DNA from: Rhynchonema sp. JSB1_4
Lineage: Eukaryota; Nematoda; Chromadorea; Monhysterida; Xyalidae
Assembly (NCBI GenBank): GCA_030248065.1
Contig: JASAMV010004291.1
Location: forward strand, 1-64,000
Length of the DNA stretch: 64,000 nucleotides
Reading direction: 5' to 3'
The notes beneath the pieces were generated by a model. That model worked only from the letters and a program-made list of their open reading frames with translations. It ran no database searches and had not been told where the DNA came from. Position numbers and translations under genes: made by a program. Positions within the stretch are counted from its first letter, which is position 1. Every line of letters starts with the position of its first letter. This document shows positions 10,560 to 23,100 of this stretch, one piece after another.

Positions 10560-11473
10560 CGCGCCGCAAACTCATTTAGTGATCGGTTTGGTCATGGTCA
10601 CCACGTGACCTTTTCTGATGGTGTTTTCGAGGATTGCCAGGATGCATAAATTTAAAATAACCTAGTGTGACTTTTTGGTGTGTGTATGTACATAGCTGAA
10701 AGTAAATATAGAAATACCAACTATAGAAAGTAGCAGCGTGACCAAAGCCAAAACGGGCCGGTCTGAACAGTGCCCTTTGCTGACTGATATTGGGTGAAAG
10801 TCACAGAATGAAGCACACAATCACGATAACGCCCAGTCTACTGGGCGCAACTGCGTAATGCACCTTGTATTGACTAATCCATACAGTACCGGGTGCAATT
10901 CTAGGCTGAAAGTTGAAGTCGCGTGCACGCGCGTGCGAAACAGTGCAAAGTTCGCAGGCAAAAGTCGAAGTAACTTCGCGTCCGGAACTGTAGCTGTTTC
11001 GCTATTTTGCTCCTTTGGTGAACTGAGCTGAGCAGATTCAGCCTTCAATGTTCCGAAAACGTTGTATAGGTGCTTTAACTTCGCTCAAAATATTTTTTGC
11101 CACATATACTGCGAAGCACCACCCAGCCAAGTTTGCGCATTGGTTGTATAATACAACACATGTGCGTGTTATGCAGAATCACAGGGTCAGCTGGCTGAGG
11201 TTCCATGGAATCAGGAATGGTACAGTCCTGCAACAACTAATGCAGAATTTTGTGCCCGTGGCGTTGCCTGATCCGTAAAGCGCACCTGGTGTGCCGCAGC
11301 ACACACACACACACACACACACCGCCAGACCAGCACGCCCCCGTGTGGTTTACGGATCAGGCAACGCAGCAGGCACAAATTCTGTATTGAGTGTTGTCTT
11401 GCTACACAGTACATACCTATGAAAACTTTTGGAGCTAAGTCAAAATCAAACCCACAAAGCCACTCACAACCGG
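10560..11473. other. Spacer between peptide genes B and C
   Basis: No gene was supported. The stretch holds an (AC)n run at about 11299-11323 in the loop of an inverted repeat. Its arms are at about 11240-11278 (GAATTTTGTGCCCGTGGCG, then TTGCCTGATCCGTAA) and 11349-11388. The arms look like the ends of another small foldback element. Confidence 0.5.
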
Positions 11474-11593
11474 ATGCTACTATCAAATACAATGTTTCGC
11501 AGCGCGACTACCCGGGCAAATGCTGTTCATGACGACAGCTGGTACAACTGGTACGGCGGTAGCTGGTATGGTCCGTTTGGCAAACGGCGTTGA
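11474..11593 (+). CDS. Peptide precursor, gene C, last exon or fragment
   Basis: A 40-codon frame ends HDDSWYNWYGGSWYGPFGKR plus a final Arg and stop. The Trp/Tyr/Gly-rich tail ending GPFGKRR is a textbook amidated-peptide terminus (…PF-amide after cleavage at KRR). A splice acceptor TTTCGCAG ends at 11502, so the real exon may start at 11503. No exon 1 with a leader was found in the 900 bases upstream, which are occupied by a foldback repeat. It may be a partial copy or have a distant first exon. Confidence 0.4.
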   Translation: MLLSNTMFRSATTRANAVHDDSWYNWYGGSWYGPFGKRR

Positions 11594-12501
11594 ACAGCGA
11601 TTACGATTGGATTGTTGCAAAGGCACATAATATGCATTCCATAATCCAACACCCTCTGTTGACTGACACAGTAAATTTATTATACTTTATGCGTGGATAG
11701 AAACGTTGAATGTTCGTCTTAATGTAACATCAATCTACGATAACAATACAATGCACGGCACACGGTGGAGCATGTATCAGGGCGGCAAAGTGCATGACCG
11801 ATTTGTACTTGCAACGTCGATTTCGATTGCGCACGCAATTCTACTACACACACACTTGCCATCTATAGGTGTACTGTATGTCGTCGCGCAACAGTGCATT
11901 TAATACCGTATATCGGACGCTCTCCACCTCGGTGCGTAAAATCCTTTTTGTTCCCAAAGCGTATGTGCGGTTGAAGGTTGAACAACGCTGCTGTTCGCGA
12001 CGCAACGAATTGAGGTCAGCCAACTGCAGGTTTTCATCATCGTGGTTTGGGATGCAGCGCAACCACCCCCGGGAGCGGTTGCGCTTTCGAGAACTTGGGC
12101 CCTTGTGTGCACTGGAGCTATAATTGCAAAGCACACGCCTGCCGCGTGGATAAACCTCGTGTCGTTGCTATTCTGTGTGTATCTTATCCTGATGTAAAAT
12201 ACATCCCTTTTTATTCGAACACGGAAGTATTCGAGACTTAAAACATTTCGGCAGACATTGCCGGCGCCGCGCTCAAAAATGGTGTCAGCAGCACGGCGTC
12301 CTTTTTTTAGAGGATTTGGAATGGCAGCGTCTGGATTTTGTATTCTTTTCAAATGAGGATCAACAAAGCCTGTTGAATCAAAAGTTTCAAAAAAGCATTG
12401 TTTCGCGTGGTTTAAAAGACAGTTTCCATAGTTCCAGTTTCAATTGTACACTCGTCAGTTCTAATATTGTCCTTCAAGTCTCGTGGTGATTTTCAACAAA
12501 T

Positions 12502-13017
12502 ATGAATTTCCTGAAGCTGTTGTTGTCGATCGTGGTGAGTTGATTGCGGTAGTACGCTGGTTTGAATCACAGCTTTGGTATTATGGGTTATACTGATGTT
12601 GTCAACGCAAGTGCCTCTGTGTTTTGAGCAAACACAGCACTGTTGTGTCGTCAACACACCTGTCGCGCTATCCAAGCGTGTTAGAGTAACCCTGCATTCA
12701 TTTCTTCACGCTCATTTGGGGCCTGCTGTCGTCGAGCTATATAATTTTTGCACGCATCCCACGTGCGTTGCACAGCAGTTACCCAGCTGCTTTCGCATGA
12801 ATCACAGGCAGTTGCGTTAACAACAATAGTATTAGCCTATTATTGATGCTCACTTTGGCATTCTAACCACAACCATGTACATATGTAGGCGATGTTGTGC
12901 GTGAGCGTTGTATTGGTGGTGGCACAAGAGGGTTACTTGTCAGCCGGGGACGATGATGGACCGGACTATGAGCCGGTCGGGGGTTTCGGTGGCGGCGATG
13001 CTCAAGATTGGAAGTGA
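12502..13017 (+). CDS. Small secreted peptide precursor, gene D (two exons)
   Basis: Exons 12502-12534 (donor GTGAGT) and 12889-13017 (acceptor ATATGTAG), 53 aa. Exon 1 encodes MNFLKLLLSIV and exon 2 continues AMLCVSVVLVVAQ, together a textbook signal peptide with likely cleavage after VVA. The mature part is acidic and Gly-rich (EGYLSAGDDDGPDYEPVGG, then FGGGDAQDWK). Exon lengths, phase and the intron position in the leader match gene B, so the two are diverged tandem duplicates. A MITE occupies most of the intron (12598-12822). Function unknown; secretion is the only safe inference. Confidence 0.65.
12598..12822. mobile_element. MITE with TTGTCAACGCA ends, copy 1
   Basis: The ends GTTGTCAACGCAAGTGCCT and CAGGCAGTTGCGTTAACAAC form an imperfect inverted repeat. 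A related copy lies at 22311-22553 in a FERM-gene intron. Subterminal sequences such as GTTTTGAGCAAACACAGC are also inverted in the other half. Located in the intron of peptide gene D. Confidence 0.65.
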
Positions 13018-13479
13018 TTTATGTGCTCGTATAATTGAAAGTCACATTGTCTGGGTTACTTCTATATGATTGTAATTTATGACTTAGGAATTGGTGTGGT
13101 AGCGTGACTTTAAAAGGAAACCGATTTAAACACTTCTTCTATTGCTGCTGGATGTCATGTCATGGTCATGGTTTGCGGCAACATAAAACGTGAATGAAAA
13201 AATTTATAATGTCGAAATTGTGTCCCGCGCTTGTAACGAAACGTTGTGCAATTTTAAAACTTCATACACAACGCGCACAGAAGGTGCAAAAAGAGAACAG
13301 AACACCCAAACAAACAAGAGCAAAACATCGCCGGAAATGCACGCACAAGAGGGTACAGTCTTGCCTCCACAGTGGTGTGGTTGCGAACAAAAACCAAGCA
13401 GATTCCATTTATCCAGTACCAACAGATCCACTACAGCGAGGCACGACCGTACGTACGATCAATCCGATCCCAATTCAAA
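13018..13479. other. Spacer between peptide gene D and the CTNNBL1 3' end
   Basis: No coding feature was supported. The convergent 3' ends of a plus-strand peptide gene and minus-strand CTNNBL1 must both terminate here. Confidence 0.5.
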
Positions 13480-14168
13480 TCACTCCAAATGTTCAATCAA
13501 TGCGTTCACTCGCTTCCTCTCCGACTGCGCCTCATCGCCGAGGTTCTGTTCGTATTCTCTCAGCGTGCGCTTGACGTGCTGCATGCTGCCCTGTTTCATT
13601 TGCAACAGTTTACGAGCGCGATGCCCGATCGACGTAACTCCATTCACACACACATCAGCCAGTATCAGATCGACCAACTGCAGTGTGAACAGGCCGGCAT
13701 CCAGTTTTTGCACGTACAGTTCATCGACGTCTTGATTGCTGTTGCCTGAATCGTCAAGGGAGGGCACCGCCGGTTTGAACGCGTCAACCTTGCGCGCGTA
13801 GCGCAGATGCAGCTCGACAAGACGGTCGACTTTGGCGTGATCCTGCGCATGGATGAATGCAAGAAAGGAGTGTTTTTGCGCAAAAGCGACACCAAGAAAC
13901 AGATGAGGGTCGTTCTTGTGTGAATGTGACAAAAACGAATTTTCCGCGGGACAGAGCCAAAAATTTCTCGTTTTGTCCAGTGTCCCGCGGGAAATCAGGC
14001 ATGCCCCGTATCCCGCCCCGTCCAACATTTTTTCAACCCCGCTTGTCCCGTGTCCCGTCCCGTTTTTAAAATCCTGTCGCGACTATCCTGCATAATAAAT
14101 GGCGCGGCGATCAGTTTCGTACATCAGCTATTCACAAAAGGAGGAAGCAGTGGAAAAACAAAACAACC

Positions 14169-14234
<66 letters not shown>

Positions 14235-14255
14235 ACCCCCCCCCCCCCCCCCCCC

Positions 14256-14299
<44 letters not shown>

Positions 14300-17200
14300 A
14301 CTGGCAGAGATATTAGCGCAATCACACAAAACCATCACCACAAACAAGTGACAGACTGAAAAACTCCCAATAGTCACCAACGGTGCCAGCCAAAGCGATC
14401 TATCTATGTATATGCACACCAACCTGTTCAGTGAACTTGGCAATAATTCGCTGTCTAGTCGTGGGCTGACAGTTCCTCAACAACGATGCCAGCACGGCAC
14501 AAACGTGTTCTTCGTGTTCGCCGATGGTGTGCCCGCCCTTGCGTTTGCCCTTCGACGGCGTGCGCATGAACAACGGAAACAACGTGCGCAGACCGAGGAT
14601 CTCCACCAGCTTCTCGCAGTTCTGCTTGCCCTCGACACCGTTGGTCGCGTATGACAGGACCTGCATGAAGGTTTATCATGGATTAATTGATAATATTGAT
14701 TGATAATGCACACGATTGATAATGTGGAGTTGGCATTGACTGGATTCGAGACTGAGTTGCAATGTAGCTGGTAGAGTTGCGCGTGAACAACTTTTTCCAA
14801 AAAATGTGCTGGCAAAGAACGAACGAATATTTTTTCGGGCACACGAAAGATTTCTGAAACTTACCAGTAAATAATTTACAACTTCCGGGTTCCGAGGTTG
14901 AAGCATGTGAATAGGCCGTCGTGCCCAGATGTGCAGACAACAATGGAATTATCCATCCATTCGCATCACACACACACCTTCAGCGCACTATTGCGCGAGT
15001 CCTTTCGTTCTCGCAACATGAGATTCATCAACTGCAGTCCCTCGCCATCCAGGAACTTCTGTCGATTCGGCGTGTGCATCAGCGCAGCGCACATACAATC
15101 GAACAGGTTCTCCATCAGCTCGCGTTCGTCCGACGATTCCGGGTCACGACGTTTGAACGTCGCCAACGACTGTAAACACGACACGAACACGTTGTGATTT
15201 GTCAAGAGCGGGCACGTGTGTGAAAATGTCAATGTCATGCTTGTCACATATGACGTGACAGGAATGGGTGTTTTCGCCCTGTTTGCACAGACGGGCGCGG
15301 TGCCAGGCCTCGTCGGTGCGAACATCTCTGGTGAATTAACTTCCCAAAGGCCCCCTCCGCCAAATTGCCCCAATGACAACCCAAACGCTGCTGACCGACT
15401 TGTAGTATGATATCGATTCCATCCTTGTTGCCCAGTACTTTTCGCATTTCCTCCGATTGCTGCACAATCATGCACAGAATTTCGCTCGCGTACAGTTTGT
15501 TGCCGTGGAATGCACCTGGAGAAGAATGCCAAAGCTATCAGTTATTCAAATCATCACTCTCATAGTTCCTTTCAAAAAAAAGAAATTTAAAAAAAAGTTA
15601 GAATTAAGAAATTAGCTACCTCACCTTTATGTCTCACACGTCTCAGCAACCACATCAACAGCCCAAACTCGTGCGCTTTGTCAGCTAGATCAGGTCGGAA
15701 TTCAAGAAGATTTTCCACCACGCTCAGCGCATTGTACACACCTGCGGAGAAACGACAGTAATTGTGATCCCACGGCACTTTTATTCACTGTAAAATTTAC
15801 TGTCAGTGAGTGTTTGGACTGTTCTCTCCAGAGTTCAATGTTTTACTTGAGCAATAAGAACTGCTCGAGGTCCTTTTTCGGAGGTCAATTGGCCAGTGGT
15901 GTTCGCACCGACGAGGCCTGGCACCTGTGAAAACATAGCGAAACAGGCAAAACTCACTGCTGTTACATTATTCAACACCTATCGGCAGGGGGGCGAGGAA
16001 AGGTGCCCGGGTGTCATATGAGAAGGTTCTGTGAATGTGTTGCAGCTTTACAGCAACGAGATCAACATACGCCGTGTCAACTTGGTTATCGTGGCCATCT
16101 AGCAGTGTGTCAGGCAGAATGTGTGCCGCTGATGTTCCAAATTACCACAAAGAGTCCCCACCAGCCAGCACCGACCATCAGCGTCATCCTTTTCATTCTC
16201 GTTCAGTCTGTCCATGCATGTGACCAACAACGTGATCACACGACCGTCCACCAGTGCGTCAATCAACACTTTCGCCCCCTCCTCACTCTCTTCCAATGTG
16301 TCCACGTCGGTCAGTTCCTGCGAAATATTGTCAGCGACGTTTTCTCCTGATTTTTATTTGAGCGTGAACAAAGAGGCACGTATGTAACACCAGAAACGTG
16401 GTAAGTTGTCCGGTTTGCTTTGACCAGGGCACTGAGCCTGAGCATATTTCAAAAAGTTACAAAAAAGCGTCCAAATGTCATCGAGTGTGTCATTGTTTGC
16501 ACCGACCTGCAACAAGTCAATGACGGCGACGGCAATGTCGGTGTTGTCGTGCGCCAAACATTGCAACAGACTCTGCACGGTGGTCGATTCGGTCAGGATC
16601 GGGTACAGATCCGGCATGGTCGCTATGGCGTGCATCTCCTATGTTGTGATCATACTTGGTTCGGTTGTTTGTGTCTTCGATGCGGGCACTGGTAAAGCTC
16701 GTCTCACTCAGCCAGCAGTGGGTTTGGCTCAAACAAAGGCCGACTACTGGGTTAGGCCTGGCATGGATTTGGGTGCACATCTAAGCCCGAAATAGGCTTT
16801 AGCATCCAAACCTACTAATGGACGCGAGCAGTTACTATGTTTTATCTAAAAAAATATAAACATGAAAGAATTTTTCAAACTTCTGACCACGCCAAGGCCT
16901 CGAAATTGAAATCGCTGTTGGAGACATGCTTTACCAGCACTCTTTTCACGTCTGCCTATATGTGTGACACCACACAGACACATGACGACAAATGAGAACA
17001 ACAACCACATTCGTCCAGTGAAACGACCAGCAATAATCAGCCAGCCAGCAAGCAGCAGTGTGTGTCTGTTGTTCGTTGATGGCCAACCTGCACGCTGACG
17101 TTGAGCTCGATCTCGGATTCCATGAATTTGCCGGCGTCGTCCGCGAATTTCACGCGCATCTCCGTGTTCTTCATCATTCGTTTCTCAAAGTTGCCGCACA

Positions 17201-17988
17201 GCCGACGCACAGCGTGCTCGTCCAATGGCGCTGTCGCCTCGTCTGCTTCCTGAACAAAAAAACACATTTGGCGCGATATCGAACTTGGCGATCGGATCGG
17301 ATCGCACTTGCCTTGGTGACCGCACGCGACTTTTTTCAATTTAGGATACTTTACGAAATTTACTTGAGTTGCTAATTTCAACTAGGTTAAAAATTGTTGT
17401 TCGCTAGATGTAAGTCTTGGAACGGCTTTCACGCTGATGGAAGTCTCCTCAGTCAAAAAGCGCACGTGACCAACGCAGGTCCGGTCCGGCAACCAAGTAT
17501 GACACCGCTGATGGATAATTTCGGCTAAAATAAAAATTGTAAAGGGCTGTTCTTCGTTCGGTGACGCAACACGAAACAAATTCTCGCGCGCTGATTGGCT
17601 GGCCCGAGCGCGAGAACCAATCAGCGTGGGAAATTTTGCTTCGTGAGACAACGAAGTATAGTTGGGCCATATAGTGAGGAACGGACAACAAAATCGATCG
17701 ATCACATAGATAAAATAACAAAACAAACAAATAAAAAAGACAGACATACAACAGCTTTGAGCAACTCTTCGGCATCCAATTGCGACGGCGCAACATCGCC
17801 GATCTTGGCCGCGGCTTGACCGTTTTCGCTCGGCTGCTCTGGTCGAATGCGCTTCTCCGGTGGCTAAACAACGAAAACATATAATACATTATACTATGAC
17901 GAGCGACATCGAAAACACGACATTTACGAACCCCGTCTGTAATGCTAACCTCATATTTCAAGATTTCGTCAATGCCAATGCGGGACAT
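13480..17988 (-). CDS. CTNNBL1: Beta-catenin-like protein 1 (spliceosome-associated ARM protein)
   Basis: Ten exons: 17988-17950, 17863-17750, 17249-17088, 16638-16507, 16317-16176, 15741-15625, 15515-15400, 15169-14978, 14660-14424, 13842-13480. They sum to 1614 nt (537 aa; human about 563) with every phase consistent. Diagnostic conserved segments are NTEMRVKFADDAGKFMESEI, ATMPDLYPILTE, HDNTDIAVAVIDLLQ, ESEEGAKVLIDALVDG, EGLQLMNLMLRE and HEEHVCAVLASLLRN. The protein is an armadillo/HEAT solenoid that in other animals binds the Prp19/CDC5L complex and reads nuclear localisation signals of CDC5L and Prp31, acting in the nucleus in pre-mRNA splicing. The N-terminus is short and basic (PPEKRIRPEQ), replacing the longer acidic/basic head of vertebrates. 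Start: the exon 1 ATG at 17988 gives MSRIGIDEILKYE, aligning with the vertebrate start. Intron 9 contains a 130-base C tract. Confidence 0.95.
14169..14298. repeat. Nearly pure poly-C tract (about 130 nt) in CTNNBL1 intron 9
   Basis: Only two A residues interrupt the C run (about 14235 and 14256). On the transcribed strand of CTNNBL1 this is poly-G, capable of G-quadruplex formation. Such a length is also typical of an unresolved homopolymer in long-read assembly, so the length itself is unreliable. Confidence 0.8.
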
Positions 17989-19718
17989 CTCTGCCAAGCT
18001 GGGATAAGTTTGATTATTTATAATTTTGATCACACAACGCTAAAAGTGGCTCGATATGATCGACCATCCCATTGTGCGTTTTTTCTGCCCGTCAATTCAT
18101 GTACATTTCGGGTTCTATCCGTGCGCGCTGAAACGCTTGGCGATGCTTGAAAAACATTCAGTCGGCAAAAAGTGAACACGATTTATTTTTATCCCACGTA
18201 ATACAAGCACAAATGATAAGAATAAAAAGTGCCTTGAATAGCAGCAACACCTACATTGAAATGTTATAAATTGCAAGACAAAGACAACCTTGACAGAAAA
18301 CAGATATGAGAAAGATAGGAGAAAACGGTGGTCTTTGTATTCAACCTGTGATCATGAATACACACACAAAAAAGAGACAATGATGACTAATTATTCATTT
18401 CGCATAATTGGCTGTATTTTTTCTGCAAAATCACGAAGACAGAATGTTCCGCTCTGTCGAATAATGGTAATGTAGCAAGATAATTGGGCGATATACCACA
18501 CCAGTAATGCTGTGGAGAAGGAAAACATAATAGGAATGAAACTTAGCATGACAATCAATCAGAAAGATCAATACTTTAGTAAACATACCAGCGTAATCAC
18601 AGAGCAACGGAATATCAAAAATTAAATTATTTATCCTTTATTGTTCTGAATTTAGTGCCCGGGCGCAAAAATGTAAAAAAAACAGAAAAAGGCCAAAAAA
18701 AATAAAACCAAGAGAAGAACTGCAAAAACGTCCTGAAGAAATACACAAGGAAATTGTGAGGCTGATCGAATCCAGAAGAGAAACAAAGCAATATTACAGT
18801 GCATAAATACAAAAATAGGAGCAGCTTTTGACTAACAGTTCGGTTGCTGACACTAAATTTGGGACTTTGGTGGAGCAGAGGGTAGAAATGGCGAGGGAAA
18901 ATGAAAGCCGATGGCGAATTGTTATCAACTGTAATAATATCGATGAATACGGAATATAGAGAGCAAGAAGGGGGCAAGGGTGCATTGGTATGACAAACGG
19001 TGCACAGAAAGTGGCAGTTTGGTGGTATGGGAACAGTGGCTTGGTTATATGTTATGATAGCAAAAAATTAACATGGAGCAAAGACACAAACTTGAAAAAC
19101 AATTATAATCACGCCAAGAATATTTTAATTAAACCTATTATGCACAAGACAATGCCGAATTTTACAAAACCCAAGCGGAACTGCAATAAATTAGTAACCT
19201 GGAAGAATTAGCCTTTCTCCATATATAGGTGCCGAATTGAGTTCAAGATTATAGACATCTGATCAATTACACACACCAAATACATTACAATGGAGCATTA
19301 AAATTGAACAGATTGGTTGGGCAATAAACAGGATGATAGAATAAACAACAAAGCAACATATTAATCGACATAAAATTCAGATGTGCAAGTGACAACAATC
19401 GTTATTTAACGAGCCAATCGTCGTTTGAGCACATCCCACTGCTGTGCTGCCCAGTGTCGCATCGGCTCGTAGTGCAAATGACGAAATTCGGCCGCACCCG
19501 GCACTCGGTGCACATAATCACGCACTTGTTGGTCATTGACCTGAGTGAAGTGTGTTGTTATCGTTCGGTTCAGCTAGCTCGCGGAGCCCGAAATGGCAAA
19601 AAAACGTGTTTGGCATGGCATTTTCACAGCTCGAGGTGGCCTGACCCCTCGGGCTAGCTAGCTCGAACTGGGCTGAGCGGTCTACTGTCAGCTTCAATGT
19701 ATGCCTAAACTAGGCAGG
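17989..19718. other. Spacer between FERM gene 3' end and CTNNBL1 start
   Basis: No additional gene is supported. The first few hundred bases should hold the CTNNBL1 promoter (minus strand). The 18150-19400 stretch is A-rich and featureless. At 19560-19680 there is a short inverted repeat built on GCTAGCTAGCTCG, a word also found at 35330-35480 and 46100-46240. Confidence 0.4.
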
Positions 19719-19996
19719 TATTGGTCGCACAATGACCATATAAGAATTCATCAAATCAATCCTGATTTTCACGTTCAGTCACTCTTAACCACTGTGCTAT
19801 TTGTGATTCTCACAAAACATTTTCAGCTGAAAATAATCTAGCAGAGCACCCACGTTGCTGCGGGTCTGAAACATTTTGGTGACTGCATTTTTTGTGTGTG
19901 ATCGCGCAACGCAACGTCATTGCCTCGTCACTTTCCTGCTTCACGATTCAGGAAAAAAATTTGACCAATTCGTATAAAGTCATGGTGCGACCAATA
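19719..19996. mobile_element. Tc1/mariner-type MITE, copy 4
   Basis: 278 bp, starting TATTGGTCGCACAATGAC and ending GGTGCGACCAATA. TA lies at both borders, consistent with a TA target duplication. Same body as copy 3 (9541-9818). It is close to the 3' end of the FERM gene and could lie in its 3' untranslated region. Confidence 0.8.
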
Positions 19997-20185
19997 TCAT
20001 CAGACAATATCATACAGACGCCGGTCTCAGCAGCGGAAGATCAAGCCGAAACTATCGCTGAAGACGAGCTATGCTAGAATTGAATACCTATTTTACGCGT
20101 TCCATACAGCAAAGTCGATTCCAAAGGCAAACCAAATTCGTGAGATTAGCAGCATGCTGCTTACACTTGTATGTTATCATGCCCA

Positions 20186-23100
20186 TCACTGGACAAAAAC
20201 CGTCAACCAATAACATAGCGAAACAAAGATCAAATCGAAGAACACTCCGTTCCCTGATACCTCCATGACGGCAATGACAATAACGCCGACGACCAAGCAG
20301 AGCAACATCAGCGTGAGCAGTGCCCGGACGAAGCACGCACACCAGCCACTGCCGCCAGACGATGAAACATTAGCGGCACATTTGATGTCGACTTCGTTGT
20401 CGACCGTCTTCACATTGCCGTTGGTCGTACTGAACGGCGAACGTTTGGTCGTATTAATGTTCGTCATGACAGCGCCGTTACGTTGTGGTTTCAGTGGTGT
20501 GCTGTTGGCCAATGGTTTGGCGTTAATCGGACTCGAGTCCCGGTACGAAGCCGGATTGTTCGTCTTCGATCGGGGCGACACGACCGGGTCGTTGCGCGCG
20601 CCCGACCCGGACAGGGAAGTGGCATTGTTTTGCGTCAACGGTTGATATTGCCTGCTTGTCGGCAACGCGCTCGTTTGGAACGTCCGCTGCGTGGAAAAGA
20701 AAAATAAATAAAAAAGAAAAGTAATAATAGTCATGAAAAATAGTGAAAATCAGCGGTGGTTGGCAACTCACGGTCTGCGCCCGGTCGGCGACCGGACTCA
20801 TGTCCAGATCGGGCGATCGACATTGTGCCTCCATGTCTGGCACGTCCACATTCGATCGACCGAATTCGGGCGCTTCGTGATGTTGCACCGACGAGTCTGG
20901 ATCATCGGGTCTCGCTGAAATCAATTTTGTTATCTCGTGCACAACCAAACTCTCGATCGCAACCGTTTCTGGTCAATGACATGATAACATGCGATGCATT
21001 CGTACTGACGATGACCTGGACCACCATTGGTTGGACTGGTTTTTTTGAATACCCAGGTCAAAAAAATTGAACGACCGAAAATATGCTGCACATTATTCAC
21101 GTTGGCAAACGTGCACTACGATAGACCCAATCGCGACTGTCGCCAATGCGCACACACCAGCCATTATTTATTGAATTTTATCCACTCAATCAACACAATA
21201 AAAAAACCCAATCCATCCGTATAACATTTTTTCGCGCGCGGCAACGTCGAATACTTGTTCATCCACGGATAGGTCCGCTCGTCGCGGCCCGGCTGCCGTT
21301 CGACGTGATATCGGACGAACGACGGCTGTTCCCGAGGGGTCGGCGGCTCCTCCGCGATCTCTTGGAGCACACGACCGCTGTAGCGGAACGTCGAGCCACG
21401 CGTCAGCAGCGGGATACGCGCTCTGCAGCACGAAACGTTTTTTTGGACCGCCGACATCAAACGTGGTGGTCTGGTGTTGCGCGCATGATTGTGTAAGGAG
21501 CGCATCGAAAATTTCCGTTTTGTCTCTCTCTCAAGGTGATGGCAATCCACGCCAACATGAGCCCGATCTCGGAGGTGGTGTGCTTGCAAAACCAATAGAA
21601 AGAAAATCCTCATACACCGCGTTGTATTCTACAACCTGCAACATTTCCCAAATCAGCAGCCACGTATGAATGCTTCTCTAATCTGCCACCTCCGAAATCG
21701 GGCTCGTGTTGGCGTAGTGTTACTATAACTGTCTAGGCTTTTCCCAAAATGCGTCTGACACCTTGATAAATCTGGCGACTTTCTCGATGAAGGATATGTG
21801 TTTATTCGCTGCAGCACAGTAAAATACGCGATAGTTAATGTCAAGTTATAAACCCGAACGCTAACCATGCGCGGTTCTGAAACATTGCGCGCGCGCGCCT
21901 GGCTGGCTGGCAAGCTGCGTGTGTGTTGGCTGTCCGAATGTTTCACAAGTTGAATTTCGGGTTTAGAACCTGACATTAACTATGGGGCGTACTTTACTGT
22001 GCGGGCAGCGAATTTGGAAATTTATTATACGAAAGAAAAAAAGAAAACGGACGCACTTGGAAGTGATCGGTTTGACGCGCGCGGCGGCGTTCGACGTGAA
22101 GAACGCCTGTTGCGACAGTGTGTACTTCCACAAATGCTTGGCGAATGTCGCCGAGGGACATTGGAATTTGAGCACATGCGTCTCAGTCGTGGTCGAGGTC
22201 GCCTTGCTCTTCTTGCCGTTCGCGTCTACGGTCGACTCTCGTGGCTGCAGCAACACAACGACGCCATAAATCGGTTGAGTATGTTCGCTGCGCATTCGGC
22301 TTATGCCAATGTTGTCAACGCAGCTAGCTGCCCTTGTGTTTCGTGCAAACGCAGCAGATCGACGGCGGTCGTCAACCACATCAGCTCTCGCTATCCAAGT
22401 AAGTGTTGTATAACATTGATGTAATTATTTTTATCCCGCTCGTTCTAATGTCGTCGCGCTATAGTTTGCATGCATCCAAAGTGTGTTCACAGCTGACACC
22501 CAGCCAACTGCGTTTGCACGAACCTCAGGCAGTTGCGTTGACAACAACAGCATTAGCCGTGCATTCAGTGATGTTGCTAAGTCCAGTTCAGAGTTAGTTG
22601 CGTGAGCGACAGTCCAGGGCACACACTCATTGTTTTACTCGATTATTTATCAAAGTTGCGGTTCACCAGATCCGTCACCGTTGTTTCTACGCATGCGGTT
22701 CCACCGAGTGTCAATGTTAGTTGTGTCAGTAAAGTTCACACTTGTTGTTCAGGGTGATCAAATAAAAAGGGAACAAAAATGAGAGTGATAGAAGCGAGTG
22801 AACACAACGAACGGTCACATGTAGCAAGCAAACGTACATGCAAGCCAAACTCACTGAATCATCGCCCTTTTTGGTCTGTCGTTGTTGTTGACCACTAGTT
22901 GTGTTCATATTAGCAGCTTCACTGCCCACCACCAAATCGACATTCGGGCTATCGGTCGAATTGTCAGTGACATCAGGGGTTTTGGGCGTTTGTCGGCCCG
23001 ACACTGACCCGTTGTCAATGTCATCTGGTAGGTCCTGTTAAAGGGTGGGACTGGCTAGGAGCACAGAAGGGAAAACACAACAAGGCACGCACACAGATAC

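Noticed and set aside
14050..14360. Open frames coding poly-proline or poly-glycine.
   Set aside because: They are produced only by the poly-C tract inside a CTNNBL1 intron.
19892..20077. Plus-strand frame ending SAAEDQAETIAEDELC as another peptide gene.
   Set aside because: Most of the frame lies in a MITE and there is no leader or splice signal pairing; overlaps the FERM-gene 3' region.
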